Shown piece by piece: positions 14,542-24,095 of a stretch of 64,000 nucleotides of DNA. The notes under the pieces are model-generated. The model ran no database searches. It was not told where the DNA came from and saw only the letters and a list, made by a program, of their open reading frames with translations. Positions within the stretch are counted from its first letter, which is position 1. Every line of letters starts with the position of its first letter. The DNA lies in NCBI GenBank assembly GCA_039820585.1, contig JBCBPV010000006.1, forward strand, positions 21,039 through 85,038, in the 5' to 3' direction. This DNA comes from JBCBGF01 sp039820585. GTDB lineage: Bacteria; Pseudomonadota; Alphaproteobacteria; Rhodobacterales; Rhodobacteraceae. Made by a program: the position numbers and the translations under genes.

Positions 14542-15992
14542 ATCTTGAGGTCTCGCCAGCGGCGGGTGTCCTTGTGCAAAAGCATCAGCGCATCCTCCGG
14601 CCCCGAAGAGCCCGGCTCGTAGAGTTTGGGCTTATCGCCCCGCTGCGTCCACCCCTCAATGATCGGATCGGTCCAGGCCCAGGCGGCCTCCACCTCGTCG
14701 CCGCGCATGAACAGCGTTTGGTTGCCCCGGATCACATCCATGATAAGGCGCTCGTAGGCATCGGGCACGTCTTCACCGTTCTGCCCCAGCGCATCCGCGA
14801 ACGTCATGTCCAATGGAACCTCGATCAGGCGCATACCGCCCGGCCCCGGTTCCTTGATCGTCACGCGTAGATCCATACCTTCATTGGGCTGCAATCGGAT
14901 CGTCAGCTCGTTGGCATTGGCCCCGGCGTCTTCATCAAAGATCGAATGCGGTGGCTCTTTGAAGCGCACAACAATCTCGGACAGGCGCGATTTCATGCGC
15001 TTACCGGTTCGCAGGTAGAACGGCGTGCCGTTCCAGCGCCAGTTAGCAATGTGCAGCTTCATCGCGATGAAGCTCTCGGTGGTGCTATCGGGATTTTCCG
15101 CATGCTCGACATACGCCGCGTCATCATCATCGGCGCCGTATTGACCACGCACGATGTCCCCGGCCACCGGCGTCTCCAGCGCACGGATCACCTTCAGCTT
15201 CTCATCGCGCACCGCGTCGGGATCGAATTTCGACGGGGGTTCCATCGCGGTCAGGCACAACAGTTGCATCAGGTGGTTCTGGATCATGTCCCGCATGGCT
15301 CCAGACTTGTCATAATACCCCCCGCGCCCACCGACGCTGACCGTCTCGGCGACCGTGATCTGGACATGGTCGATGTATTGGGCGTTCCACAAGGGCTCAA
15401 ACAGAATGTTGCCGAAGCGAACCGCCATCAGGTTTTGAACCGTCTCTTTGCCCAGGTAATGGTCGATCCGGTAGATCTGTGTTTCATCAAAATACTGCGC
15501 CAGGCTGGCATTCAGCGCGTTGGCACTGGCCAGATCGTGGCCAAACGGCTTTTCAACGACGATCCGGCATTCCCCGCCTGCGAGCTTATATTTGTGCAGC
15601 CGTTCGGCCAACGCCCCAAACAGCGCCGGACCGACCGAGAAATAAAAGGCGCGTATCACGCCATCGCGCATCATCGCGTGCAGGTCTTTCCACCCCCCCG
15701 TCCCCGTCGCATCGATTGGCACATATTCCAGCCGCTCCAGAAACCCCGCGACATCCTTCGCCGTTCGCGACTTTTTCGGCACAAACTCTTCCAGCGCCTC
15801 GCGGATCATCGCCCGAAACCCATCAGAGTCCATGTCCGACCGGGCCGCACCAATAATCCGGGCGCCATCGGGCATCTGACCTGAGGCAAAGCGGCGAAAC
15901 AGCCCCGGCAAGATCTTGCGCCGCGCAAGATCGCCCGTCCCACCGAAGATAACCAGATCGAAGGGATCAACAGGAATGACGCGAGAGACCAT
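14538..15992 (-). CDS. zwf: Glucose-6-phosphate 1-dehydrogenase
   Basis: A 484-residue enzyme that oxidises glucose-6-P to the lactone with NAD(P). The dinucleotide motif IFGGTGDLARRKILPGLFRR is at residues 14-33, VEKPFGHDLASA follows, and the active-site signature RIDHYLGKE contains the catalytic Lys and His residues. It is the first gene of the zwf-pgl-pgi operon. A perfect LacI-type palindrome lies 20 bp upstream of its start codon (16013-16024), in the probable promoter or 5'-UTR. A sugar-responsive LacI-family repressor therefore seems likely; that repressor is not in the window. Confidence 0.97.
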   Translation of the reverse strand: MVSRVIPVDPFDLVIFGGTGDLARRKILPGLFRRFASGQMPDGARIIGAARSDMDSDGFRAMIREALEEFVPKKSRTAKDVAGFLERLEYVPIDATGTGGWKDLHAMMRDGVIRAFYFSVGPALFGALAERLHKYKLAGGECRIVVEKPFGHDLASANALNASLAQYFDETQIYRIDHYLGKETVQNLMAVRFGNILFEPLWNAQYIDHVQITVAETVSVGGRGGYYDKSGAMRDMIQNHLMQLLCLTAMEPPSKFDPDAVRDEKLKVIRALETPVAGDIVRGQYGADDDDAAYVEHAENPDSTTESFIAMKLHIANWRWNGTPFYLRTGKRMKSRLSEIVVRFKEPPHSIFDEDAGANANELTIRLQPNEGMDLRVTIKEPGPGGMRLIEVPLDMTFADALGQNGEDVPDAYERLIMDVIRGNQTLFMRGDEVEAAWAWTDPIIEGWTQRGDKPKLYEPGSSGPEDALMLLHKDTRRWRDLKI

Positions 15993-16012
15993 GGCGGGGT
16001 CCTGAGTATTTT

Positions 16013-16024
16013 GTTAGCGCTAAC
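16013..16024. promoter_or_regulatory. LacI-family-type operator upstream of zwf
   Basis: A perfect 12-bp palindrome, GTTAGCGCTAAC, with the central CG typical of LacI/GalR-family operators. It is located 21-32 bp upstream of the zwf ATG. The divergent radical SAM gene starts 145 bp away on the other side. Confidence 0.7.
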
Positions 16025-16168
16025 GCACGTATCGTGAACCGATTACGCCCACGCGCAACGATTGTCTACCATGGCGTCGCCGCTTCACAACTGCGTCAAA
16101 GCACCGGCGTGGGCTTTTCTTCGCCGAGCAAGACCCTTAGCGGTGTTCAGACGCAAGCGAGAGACCCG

Positions 16169-17122
16169 ATGAAAGATACGACAGCCGACCCAATAACATA
16201 TGGCAAGTTCGAACATCCGCGGATCACCGCCAAGGGTGAAACCCGCGCGCGGGTCGCCCTGTCGAAGCCACAGACGCTGTGGTTCAACACCGGGACACTG
16301 TGCAACATCGAGTGTGCGAACTGCTATATCGAAAGCTCGCCGACCAATGATCGGCTGGTCTATATCACCACGGCAGAGGTTGAGGATTACCTTGGCCAAC
16401 TCACCGAACGCGGCTGGGGCGTGACCGAGATCGGCTTTACCGGGGGTGAGCCATTCATGAACCCCCAGATCATCGACATGGCACGGGCAGCTTTGGGCCG
16501 GGGGTATGAGGTTTTGATCCTGACGAACGCCATGCGCCCGATGATGCGCCCAAATATGCAAGAGGGGCTCCTGGCGTTACAGGCCGACTACGGCGACAAG
16601 CTGACCCTGCGGATCTCGGTCGATCACTGGTCGGCGAAGCACCACGATGAAGAGCGTGGGACAGGCAGCTTTGAGAAGACGCTGGACGGCATGCGCTGGC
16701 TGCGCGATGCCGGGATCCGCATGGCGGTCGCCGGCCGAACCGTGTGGAACGAAACCGATGCCGAAGCGCGCGCAGGCTATGCTGCACTTTACCAGCGCGA
16801 AGGCTTTAATATCGACGCGCACGACCCAGGAGTGACTGTTCTTTTCCCGGAAATGGATGAAACCGCAGATGTCCCAGAGATCACAAACGATTGCTGGGGC
16901 ATCCTGAACAAATCCCCCCATGACGTGATGTGCGCGTCATCGCGCATGGTCGTCAAACGCCGCGGCGCCGATCAGCCCGCGGTCGTTGCGTGCACGCTCT
17001 TGGCCTATGCGCCCGAGTTTGAACTGGGCGAAACCCTGGCGGACGCAGAGCGGGCGGTCAATCTCAACCACCCGCACTGTGCCAAGTTCTGCGTCCTTGG
17101 CGGGGCCAGCTGTTCAGCCTAG
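16169..17122 (+). CDS. Radical SAM protein with extra C-terminal cysteines
   Basis: A 317-residue radical SAM enzyme. The [4Fe-4S] motif CNIECANC (CX3CX2C) is at about residues 50-57, followed by the GGEPFMNPQI glycine-rich SAM motif. The C-terminal third adds further cysteines: NDCWGIL, DVMCASSRM, VACTLL and a closing cluster HPHCAKFCVLGGASCSA. This suggests an auxiliary cluster as in SPASM/Twitch enzymes. The reaction is not recognisable. The start at 16169 is chosen over 16034 because the upstream residues look random and a GAGA sequence precedes the ATG. It is isolated, convergent with the DUF924 gene 10 bp downstream. Confidence 0.82.
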   Translation: MKDTTADPITYGKFEHPRITAKGETRARVALSKPQTLWFNTGTLCNIECANCYIESSPTNDRLVYITTAEVEDYLGQLTERGWGVTEIGFTGGEPFMNPQIIDMARAALGRGYEVLILTNAMRPMMRPNMQEGLLALQADYGDKLTLRISVDHWSAKHHDEERGTGSFEKTLDGMRWLRDAGIRMAVAGRTVWNETDAEARAGYAALYQREGFNIDAHDPGVTVLFPEMDETADVPEITNDCWGILNKSPHDVMCASSRMVVKRRGADQPAVVACTLLAYAPEFELGETLADAERAVNLNHPHCAKFCVLGGASCSA

Positions 17123-17132
17123 GCCCCGCGGT

Positions 17133-17714
17133 TTACACCGTCTCTGACTGCAACTCACGCACCGTCGTGCCATAGCCGCCGTCGCGCAGGTAGGCCTGCT
17201 CGGAAGCAGGCGTCTCACGCTCCAGCACGTCATTGCGATACGGGAACCGGCCAAACTTGCGAATGACCTCGCGATGCGCCTTGGCGTGCAGAAGGTTCGA
17301 CTCACCATGTTTGGGCATTCGCGTCAGGATCAACCGCACGGACCGCTCCTGATCGGCCAGGCATTCAGAATGCATCAGCGGCAGATAGTAAAACTGCCGG
17401 GCCGGTTCATCAATCCGCGTGTCCCAGCCTTTGGCAATCGCCGACTTGGCCGCCGCCCGAGCGACCGCATCGGTGGCAAAGGCTTTGGCCGTGTCACGGA
17501 ACATGTTGCGCGGGAACTGGTCGGTCAGAATGATATAGGCCAGCGTCCCACTGGGATATGTCAGCCACAGCGACAGCGCGCCATCGCAGGCCGCGTTCCA
17601 AGTCGCTTCGAACTTATTACGGATCTCGGCATCCAAGGCGTCGCCGCCCTTGTACCAACTCTCGTGCCCTACTTCGTCCAACCAGTAGGACAGCACGTCT
17701 TCCGGGTTAACCAT
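17133..17714 (-). CDS. DUF924 family protein
   Basis: A 193-residue all-helical cytoplasmic protein. Typical DUF924 sequence is EDVLSYWLDEVGHESWYKGG at the start, LAYIILTDQFPRNMFRDTA in the middle, and YYLPLMHSECLADQERSV with the closing RKFGRFPYRNDVLERE. The family has a TPR-like fold; its function is not established. It is followed (in transcription) by the convergent radical SAM gene and preceded by a 79-bp gap to the MFS exporter on the same strand. Confidence 0.88.
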   Translation of the reverse strand: MVNPEDVLSYWLDEVGHESWYKGGDALDAEIRNKFEATWNAACDGALSLWLTYPSGTLAYIILTDQFPRNMFRDTAKAFATDAVARAAAKSAIAKGWDTRIDEPARQFYYLPLMHSECLADQERSVRLILTRMPKHGESNLLHAKAHREVIRKFGRFPYRNDVLERETPASEQAYLRDGGYGTTVRELQSETV

Positions 17715-17793
17715 TACACAGGGTCCTCTACTCTCAACACCCAGACATGAATGAGCGTTACAAATCTTTTACGTATACTCAACACAAACATTG

Positions 17794-19083
17794 TCACGCC
17801 CGGGTATCTGTTGCGGTTTCGTCGACAGCATCGCTGCCTGCCTCTTCGATATTTTCTGCGTAGTACTCCTGCGCGACCTCAACGGCGACCGAAGTGGCCA
17901 CAGGGGTAAGCGGTGCGTAGGACGCCGTGTCTTCTGTGGACACGGTTGCGGGACGGCGGGTCATCCGCCAGGCGGCATAGGCGCCCGTGGCCGTCATCAA
18001 CAGCGCCACGAACATCCAAAAGCCATGCGGCCCGATGACCCCCATCATCCAGCCGGTAATAATCGGCCCGGCAATCGCGCCGCAGCCGTTGATAAAGATC
18101 AGCCCGCCCGAGGCGGCGGCCATGTCGTCGCCATCGAGGTAGTCGTTGGTATAGGCCAGAAGCAGCGCATAGAGCGGGTTTGACAGCCCCCCCACCAGGA
18201 AGGATACGCCCATCAGAACGACGAAAAACTCGTCGAACAGTGCCCCCGCCGCAGCGGCCACACCGCCGCCCAGCGACACGAACATAATCAGGATGCGTCG
18301 GTCCATTCGGTCAGACATCCAGCCAATGGGGTACTGCAACAACAGGCCGCCCATATAAATCGCCGAGATAAAGGCCGAGATCTGCCCAACGCTGAGCCCC
18401 GCCTCGGTGCCATAGACCGCCGCCATGCCGAACTGGGCCGAGAACACGCCGCCCAGAAGGAACACACCCACGCAGCCCAGTGGTGAGATCTGGTACAGCG
18501 CCTTCAGCGACAGGGCCTTGGTCGTCTCAAATGCAGGCGTCGGATTGATCGACAAAAGGATCGGTGCAAAGGATATTGAGACGAGGACGGAGGGGACAAT
18601 GAACAAGATGAACCCCGCCGGATCCCCCAGCGCCACGATCCCCTGCGCCGCAGTGACGCCGGCCATCTGCACGATCAGGTACATCGACAGCGCCTTGCCG
18701 CGGTTCGAGTTGTCCACTGAGTTGTTGAGCCAGCTTTCCGCCGTCACGTAGACGCCTGAAAAGCAGAACCCGATCACCATCCGCAACAGCGCCCACGCCC
18801 ACGGGTCGGTAATCGCGGGAAACAGGATCAGGGTGGCCGACACGAACGATCCCAGCGCCGCGAACACCCGCACATGGCCCACACGCCGGATCATCTCTGG
18901 GGCCATGCGCGAGCCGCCAAGGAACCCCACGAAATAGGCCGACATCACGATCGACATCTCGAAGGTCGAAAACCCTTCCAGCCCGCCCCGGATACCAAGG
19001 AGGGTGCCCTGCATGCCGTTGCCCAGCATCAGAAGCGTCAATCCCAGAAAGAGCGCCCAAGAGGAGCCCAGGACCTGTATCAT
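17794..19083 (-). CDS. MFS transporter (YcaD-like)
   Basis: A 429-residue inner-membrane protein with the twelve-helix major-facilitator pattern. The first helix is SSWALFLGLTLLMLGNGM. The ESWLNN motif with RGKALSMYLIVQMAG in the first half recalls YcaD-like MFS proteins, and PIGWMSDRMDRRILI between helices 8 and 9 matches the conserved MFS loop. A hydrophilic acidic tail of about 50 residues (VSTEDTASYAPL and onward) is unusual and probably cytoplasmic. The substrate is unknown. It lies 91 bp from queA on the same strand and may be transcribed with it. Confidence 0.87.
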   Translation of the reverse strand: MIQVLGSSWALFLGLTLLMLGNGMQGTLLGIRGGLEGFSTFEMSIVMSAYFVGFLGGSRMAPEMIRRVGHVRVFAALGSFVSATLILFPAITDPWAWALLRMVIGFCFSGVYVTAESWLNNSVDNSNRGKALSMYLIVQMAGVTAAQGIVALGDPAGFILFIVPSVLVSISFAPILLSINPTPAFETTKALSLKALYQISPLGCVGVFLLGGVFSAQFGMAAVYGTEAGLSVGQISAFISAIYMGGLLLQYPIGWMSDRMDRRILIMFVSLGGGVAAAAGALFDEFFVVLMGVSFLVGGLSNPLYALLLAYTNDYLDGDDMAAASGGLIFINGCGAIAGPIITGWMMGVIGPHGFWMFVALLMTATGAYAAWRMTRRPATVSTEDTASYAPLTPVATSVAVEVAQEYYAENIEEAGSDAVDETATDTRA

Positions 19084-19174
19084 CTGCCATGCCCTTATGT
19101 TGGCAGCTGCCCATCCCCGCTTATGGCGCGGGATTCGTATTGTCGGTCACTGTTGCGACGTCCGGGGGTCGCAA

Positions 19175-20230
19175 TCAACCGTCTGGAAACAGGATCGAGC
19201 TGTCGCCGTAGGAAAAGAAGCGGTATTCCGCCGCGATGGCGTGGGCATAGATCTCCATGATCCGATCCCGCCCCATCAGCGCCGAGACCAGCATCATCAA
19301 TGTCGACTTGGGCAGGTGGAAATTCGTCATCAGCGCATCGGCGATCCGAAAGCGGAACCCCGGCGTGATGAAGATATCCGTCTCACCAACCCACGGGCAC
19401 AACGTGCGGTCCGCTTGACCTGCGCTTTCCAGAAGACGAAGCGCAGTGGTGCCCACCGGAATGATACGGCCCCCTGCCGCGCGGGTTTCGTTGATCTGGT
19501 CCGCCGCGGGGCCCGTGATCTCACCCCATTCGGAATGCATTTTGTGTTCGCTCACATCGTCGACCTTCACCGGCAGGAAGGTGCCCGCGCCCACATGCAG
19601 CGTCACATGGGTGGTCTCAACGCCCCGCTGTGCCAAAGCCGCCATCAGCGCCTTGTCAAAGTGCAGCGATGCCGTGGGGGCCGCTACCGCTCCGGACCGT
19701 TTGGCCCAGATCGTCTGATAGTCCTCGCGGTCCTGCGCATCGGCGCGGCGCTTGGCCTCGATGTAAGGCGGCAGGGGCATGTTTCCCGCCGCCGCAAGCG
19801 CGGCATCGAAGTCATCGCCTGTCAAATTAAACTCTAGCGTGGCCGCGCCATCCGCCCGGCCGGTGACTGTCGCCGACAGATCGCTTGAGAAGACAATCCG
19901 CTCGCCATCGCGAACCTTTTTCAAGGGCTTCAGCAGCGCACGCCATGCGCCATTTGCTAGTGGCTCCAACAAAGTGGCCTCGATCCGCGCCTCCGTCATT
20001 CCCTCAGCCCCATCGCGCGCGCGGGTCCCCGACAGGCGGGCGGGGATCACACGGGTGTCGTTCAGCACCAGCCTGTCGCCGGGCCGCAGCACATCGGGCA
20101 AATCATAGACATGCCGGTCCGCAACGCCGTGCCCCCGCGCCACAAGTAGCCGCGCCGAAGATCGCGGCTTGGCCGGGCGCGTCGCGATCAGCTGCTCTGG
20201 CAGGTCGAAATCGAAGTCACTCAGTTTCAA
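19175..20230 (-). CDS. queA: S-adenosylmethionine:tRNA ribosyltransferase-isomerase
   Basis: A 351-residue QueA, which transfers the ribosyl group of SAM to preQ1 in tRNA to give epoxyqueuosine in the wobble position of GUN-decoding tRNAs. Sequence landmarks are FDLPEQLIATRPAKPRSSAR at the start, DRLVLNDTRVIPARLSG, GAVAAPTASLHFD, TLHVGAGTFLPVKVDD and, near the end, TNFHLPKSTLMMLVSALMG. All are family signatures. Length is normal. The start codon overlaps the stop of the upstream AsmA-like gene by 4 nt. Confidence 0.96.
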   Translation of the reverse strand: MKLSDFDFDLPEQLIATRPAKPRSSARLLVARGHGVADRHVYDLPDVLRPGDRLVLNDTRVIPARLSGTRARDGAEGMTEARIEATLLEPLANGAWRALLKPLKKVRDGERIVFSSDLSATVTGRADGAATLEFNLTGDDFDAALAAAGNMPLPPYIEAKRRADAQDREDYQTIWAKRSGAVAAPTASLHFDKALMAALAQRGVETTHVTLHVGAGTFLPVKVDDVSEHKMHSEWGEITGPAADQINETRAAGGRIIPVGTTALRLLESAGQADRTLCPWVGETDIFITPGFRFRIADALMTNFHLPKSTLMMLVSALMGRDRIMEIYAHAIAAEYRFFSYGDSSILFPDG

Positions 20231-23200
20231 TCGTCACCACGCAATTCCTCTGCTGTCGGGATCTGTTGCCGCCGCGCCGCCTCACTGCCCGGCGGCGCAC
20301 CGCGCAGCATCTCACGCAGCATGCCAGGCGCCAGTATCGACAACGGATTGACCGACACGCGCGGATCTTCGGCATTTCCGGTCATTCGAAACGTGAAGCC
20401 AAACAGCCCTTCGCCCCGGCGGGTAAAGACCTGACCAATCGCGTTCAGGATATAGATGGGCGAAATGACGCCCTGCATATTCAACCGCTTGGCCGCCAGA
20501 TCATAGGTGCCATCCAGGGACAGCCCCAGCGAAGCCCCCACAGCCGACCCTTGCGTCAGGGTCAGTGTATCGGGCGTCAGCGTGAACCGTCCGTCAATTG
20601 AATTGAACAAGATTCCAGGCCCCTGCAACTGGTCGATCACGCCCACCACGCTGATCGCATCCAGCAGGTCGGCAATCGCAGGCTGGTCGCGCAGCCGGGC
20701 CGAGCCCACGGACAGACGGCCATCGAACCCTTCCGCCTCGACCCGCGGTGTCAGAATCAGGTCCATCTCGCCCCCTGCAAGCGAGCGAAACAGACCCGCA
20801 TCGCGGAACACCGCGCCGGCATTGTCGGACAGCACCCGGATCGCCGTGCGCCCGCGCTGCGGGACCAGCGCGCCATTGACGGCCGTTCGGCCATTGATCT
20901 GGGCTTGAAACTCACCGTTCAACCCGCCCCGCGCTTCGAGTTGTGCCTGAAACGGGCGCAGGGCAATCCCATCGGCAAGGATCACTTCATCGAGGCTCAA
21001 CTCCATCGGAACCCGCTGCCCCGCGGCAGGCGTCGGCAGGTCGGGCAGATTGCGAAGGTCCAAACGTCCCTCAGACATTGTGATGGCCGGGGGCAAACCC
21101 CGCCCCCGCCCGGTCAGGGTGACCGGCGCATCAAGCCAATCCCCTGCCTGTACGCGGTCGAATTCGGCAGAAACCAACACCCCTTCAGGCCCCAGCGTCA
21201 CTGTACCGTCGGCCTGAAATCCCGGGCCTGACAGACGCACGCTGTCGATCTGCGCCTCGGGACCAAGACTGCCCGAGATCGACAGAGCCCCCACCGCCCC
21301 GCGCGGTTTGGTCCAGCCGAGATCGGCGATCCGCACCACCGCGCCGCGCAGGTCTGAATTGAGATCAAACGCCACCGGCCCCTCGCGCGGGATTTCAAGC
21401 TGCACCAGCGCCTCGGCCTCGCCCGAGACCGTACCCGGCGGCAGTGTGATCCCGAAAGTGTCGATGAATCGCTGGTTCAACGGCACGCGCGCATCAACAC
21501 GGCTGGGGCTGGTGTCATCCTGCGCGATCGACTGGCGCCATACGGCCTCTATCGGCAACCCGTCCAACGCCGCCGCACCGGCCACCTCCAGCGTATCGGC
21601 CCGCACTCGCACGTCCAGGGCGTTCCCCGTCAGCGTGCGACCAGGAACCAGCGTGGTTGATGTGAATTCCCGCAACGTACCGGTAACATCGAAATCCACA
21701 TCCTCGGTTTTCACATCTTTAGCCAGCCGGAAAACGACCCGCGCAGAGGCCTCCGCCTCCGCTGATGCCAGGTTCGCGGTGCGCCCGCTTTTCTCCAATA
21801 TCCGGAACGGGCGGTTGTCGAGCGCCGTCAGCAATGACGCAAGCGGCCCTTTCGCTTGCAGGTTTAGCTCGGCCAGCGGGACACGTTCCGAGACATCCAG
21901 TATCGCCAGCGTCGAGCCTGCGAAATCCAACGGCAACTGCCCCGCCGGCCGCACCTGCCCCTGTTCCAGCCGCATCGCATAGCGCCCGTCGATCAGCGCG
22001 GCGTGGCCCGCGCCACCCGAAATCTCGGGCATATGCGGCATGTAACGGACGGTTGCGTCCTCAAAATCATAACTTAATCCCGCCCGCGGCGGCGCGCCCG
22101 GCGACAGGCGTAAGGCGGCGGAGATATCGCGCAGCACCCCGCCCTTCACGTTCTCCGCCAGCCACGTCCGCGTCTCCGGCACTACCGCCGCGGGCCACAG
22201 GCCCAAAAGCTGCGCAGTGGTCATCTGGTCGCCATCCAGATCCATGAAGGCGCGCCAGCCTTCATCATCGGCCCCGATCTGCCCCTTTGCAGACATCCGA
22301 TCATCGCCCGCGATTAGAACCGATTGGCCTAGATCCACCTCGAACGGATCAAGCCGCAGGCGGAAGTCTGTCACGCCCGCATCGAACAGGACCGGATCGT
22401 CAAACATGCCCTCGGGCGTGAGCGCAATCTCTTCAAACCGCATCTGGCCCAACAACGTTTGCGGCCACCCCTCCTCAGCATCGCGCAGATAGGCGTGGCC
22501 CTCACCCAGAAGCTGCATCGCGTCCGATTGCAGGCTCAGCTCAGAAAACACGATCTTCTGGTCAGCGGGATCAAACTCCAGATAGACCTGCGCCGAGTTG
22601 AAGGGCACGGGTCGCGCGCCTTCTGCTGGGCGCAGGGCACCGCTGTCGATCTCAAGCGTCGCGGCCAGCCGCTCTACCGAGCCATCGCTGCCAAAGACGC
22701 TGCGGATCGCGCCCGAGACGGGGGCATCCAGGACGCCGAGATAGGACAACGCAGGCGATTGCAGCGCGATGTCCGGGGCGGCGGCGTTCTCAAATTGAAT
22801 GCCGACCGACGCGTCGGTCGATCCCTTGGTCGACAGAAAGGACAGCTGCACATCGGCCAGGTCCTCGGTGCCATTGAATACCTCAGACGTCACCGTGATC
22901 GAAATGCTGTCGGCATCATTCACCAGCCGCAGTGCCCCGTCGGTAACCTGCCAGACCCGCCCCGACCGCGCGTCTTCCAGCGTGATCGTCAGATCGCGCG
23001 CCTCGATCCGCGAGATGTCCCGCAAGGGCGCCTCGTCAAACGTCGCGTCCACCAAATCCAGCAGGCGCGCCATATCGCCTATCGCGGGCGTCGCCCCTTC
23101 ACCGAAGCTGAGCGTAAAGGCCCCGTCCACCGATCGGCGCACGGTAATCTGCGCGCCCGAGACGTTCAGCGTGGATGGCGCGACCTCGCCCCGCAGCACA

Positions 23201-23538
23201 TCCTGCAGCGACAACGCGGCACCCACCTCGTTCAGCGTGGCAATGCGCACCCCTCGCGCATCGCGGATGCCCACATTGCGAAGCAGAACCCGCGGCGCAC
23301 CATTTCCATCGAATTCCACAATCGACTGGCCCAGTGTCGCGCCACTGTCGCCCAGCCCGGCATTCAACTGCTCTTCAATCTCTGCGGTGACCCAGGCGGG
23401 CAAGGCGATGGACCGGCCAACCAGAGTTTGAACCCCCGCAAATCCCACTGTGATCAGCACGATCAGCAGCACCAGCACCCACCGCCACGGTCGGCGGCGC
23501 GCAGGGCGCGGGGGTGTCTCTGGGCTGTCGTCGCTCAT
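20227..23538 (-). CDS. DUF3971/AsmA-like (YhdP-type) membrane-anchored protein
   Basis: A 1103-residue protein. A basic N-terminus (PRPARRRPWRW) and one transmembrane helix at about residues 20-42 (VLVLLIVLITVGFAGVQTLV) lead into a very long beta-rich periplasmic part of AsmA/DUF3971 type. Near the C-terminus are GTYDLAAKRLNMQGVISP and NAIGQVFTRRGEGLFGFTFR, the AsmA-like C-terminal signature. Relatives (YhdP, TamB, AsmA) bridge the inner and outer membranes and help phospholipid transport; the same role is inferred here. The start at 23538 is preferred to 23658 because sequence before it is not protein-like. Overlap with queA indicates co-transcription. Confidence 0.85.
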   Translation of the reverse strand: MSDDSPETPPRPARRRPWRWVLVLLIVLITVGFAGVQTLVGRSIALPAWVTAEIEEQLNAGLGDSGATLGQSIVEFDGNGAPRVLLRNVGIRDARGVRIATLNEVGAALSLQDVLRGEVAPSTLNVSGAQITVRRSVDGAFTLSFGEGATPAIGDMARLLDLVDATFDEAPLRDISRIEARDLTITLEDARSGRVWQVTDGALRLVNDADSISITVTSEVFNGTEDLADVQLSFLSTKGSTDASVGIQFENAAAPDIALQSPALSYLGVLDAPVSGAIRSVFGSDGSVERLAATLEIDSGALRPAEGARPVPFNSAQVYLEFDPADQKIVFSELSLQSDAMQLLGEGHAYLRDAEEGWPQTLLGQMRFEEIALTPEGMFDDPVLFDAGVTDFRLRLDPFEVDLGQSVLIAGDDRMSAKGQIGADDEGWRAFMDLDGDQMTTAQLLGLWPAAVVPETRTWLAENVKGGVLRDISAALRLSPGAPPRAGLSYDFEDATVRYMPHMPEISGGAGHAALIDGRYAMRLEQGQVRPAGQLPLDFAGSTLAILDVSERVPLAELNLQAKGPLASLLTALDNRPFRILEKSGRTANLASAEAEASARVVFRLAKDVKTEDVDFDVTGTLREFTSTTLVPGRTLTGNALDVRVRADTLEVAGAAALDGLPIEAVWRQSIAQDDTSPSRVDARVPLNQRFIDTFGITLPPGTVSGEAEALVQLEIPREGPVAFDLNSDLRGAVVRIADLGWTKPRGAVGALSISGSLGPEAQIDSVRLSGPGFQADGTVTLGPEGVLVSAEFDRVQAGDWLDAPVTLTGRGRGLPPAITMSEGRLDLRNLPDLPTPAAGQRVPMELSLDEVILADGIALRPFQAQLEARGGLNGEFQAQINGRTAVNGALVPQRGRTAIRVLSDNAGAVFRDAGLFRSLAGGEMDLILTPRVEAEGFDGRLSVGSARLRDQPAIADLLDAISVVGVIDQLQGPGILFNSIDGRFTLTPDTLTLTQGSAVGASLGLSLDGTYDLAAKRLNMQGVISPIYILNAIGQVFTRRGEGLFGFTFRMTGNAEDPRVSVNPLSILAPGMLREMLRGAPPGSEAARRQQIPTAEELRGDD

Positions 23539-23633
23539 TGCTGCCTCGAAGCCAATTGTTGACGGCGGCTTTATCTTCCTTGGAAGCGGACTAAAACGAA
23601 ATTGCACCGCAATGTCATCCCGGAGACCCACAC

Positions 23634-24095
23634 ATGATCGAGATTGGCCAACCCGCACCCGACTTTACCCTACCCCGTGATGGGGGGGACACGGTGACGT
23701 TGTCGGATTTGAAACCGAAAACCGTTGTTCTTTATTTCTACCCCCGCGACGATACCGGCGGATGCACGAAAGAAGCCATCGCCTTTACCGAATTGCTACC
23801 AGAGTTCGAGAACGCTGGCGCCGTGGTCTATGGCCTGTCGAAGGATACTGTCGCCAAGCATGAAAAGTTTATCACCAAGCGTGAGCTGGGCGTGCCTTTG
23901 TTGTCGGACGCCGATAGCGATGTCTGTGAACGCTACGGCACCTGGGTCGAAAAACAGATGTATGGAAAGACGTATCTGGGCATCGAACGCTCCACGTTTC
24001 TGATCGACGGCGAAGGCACGGTGCGAGAGGTCTGGCGCAAGGTGAAAGTGCCCGGCCATGCAGAAGCGGTGCTGGGCGCGGTCAAGGCCCTGTGA
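23634..24095 (+). CDS. bcp: Thioredoxin-dependent peroxiredoxin (BCP/PrxQ type)
   Basis: A 153-residue atypical peroxiredoxin that reduces peroxides. The peroxidatic cysteine is Cys44 in DDTGGCTKEAIAF, preceded by VVLYFYPRD, the family motif. The usual resolving Cys five residues later is replaced by Ile49, so a 1-Cys mechanism, or use of the only other cysteine (Cys98 in SDVCERYG), must be assumed. The stop overlaps the GTG of the ferritin-like gene (GTGA), so the two proteins are coupled. It is divergent from the AsmA-like gene. Confidence 0.94.
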   Translation: MIEIGQPAPDFTLPRDGGDTVTLSDLKPKTVVLYFYPRDDTGGCTKEAIAFTELLPEFENAGAVVYGLSKDTVAKHEKFITKRELGVPLLSDADSDVCERYGTWVEKQMYGKTYLGIERSTFLIDGEGTVREVWRKVKVPGHAEAVLGAVKAL

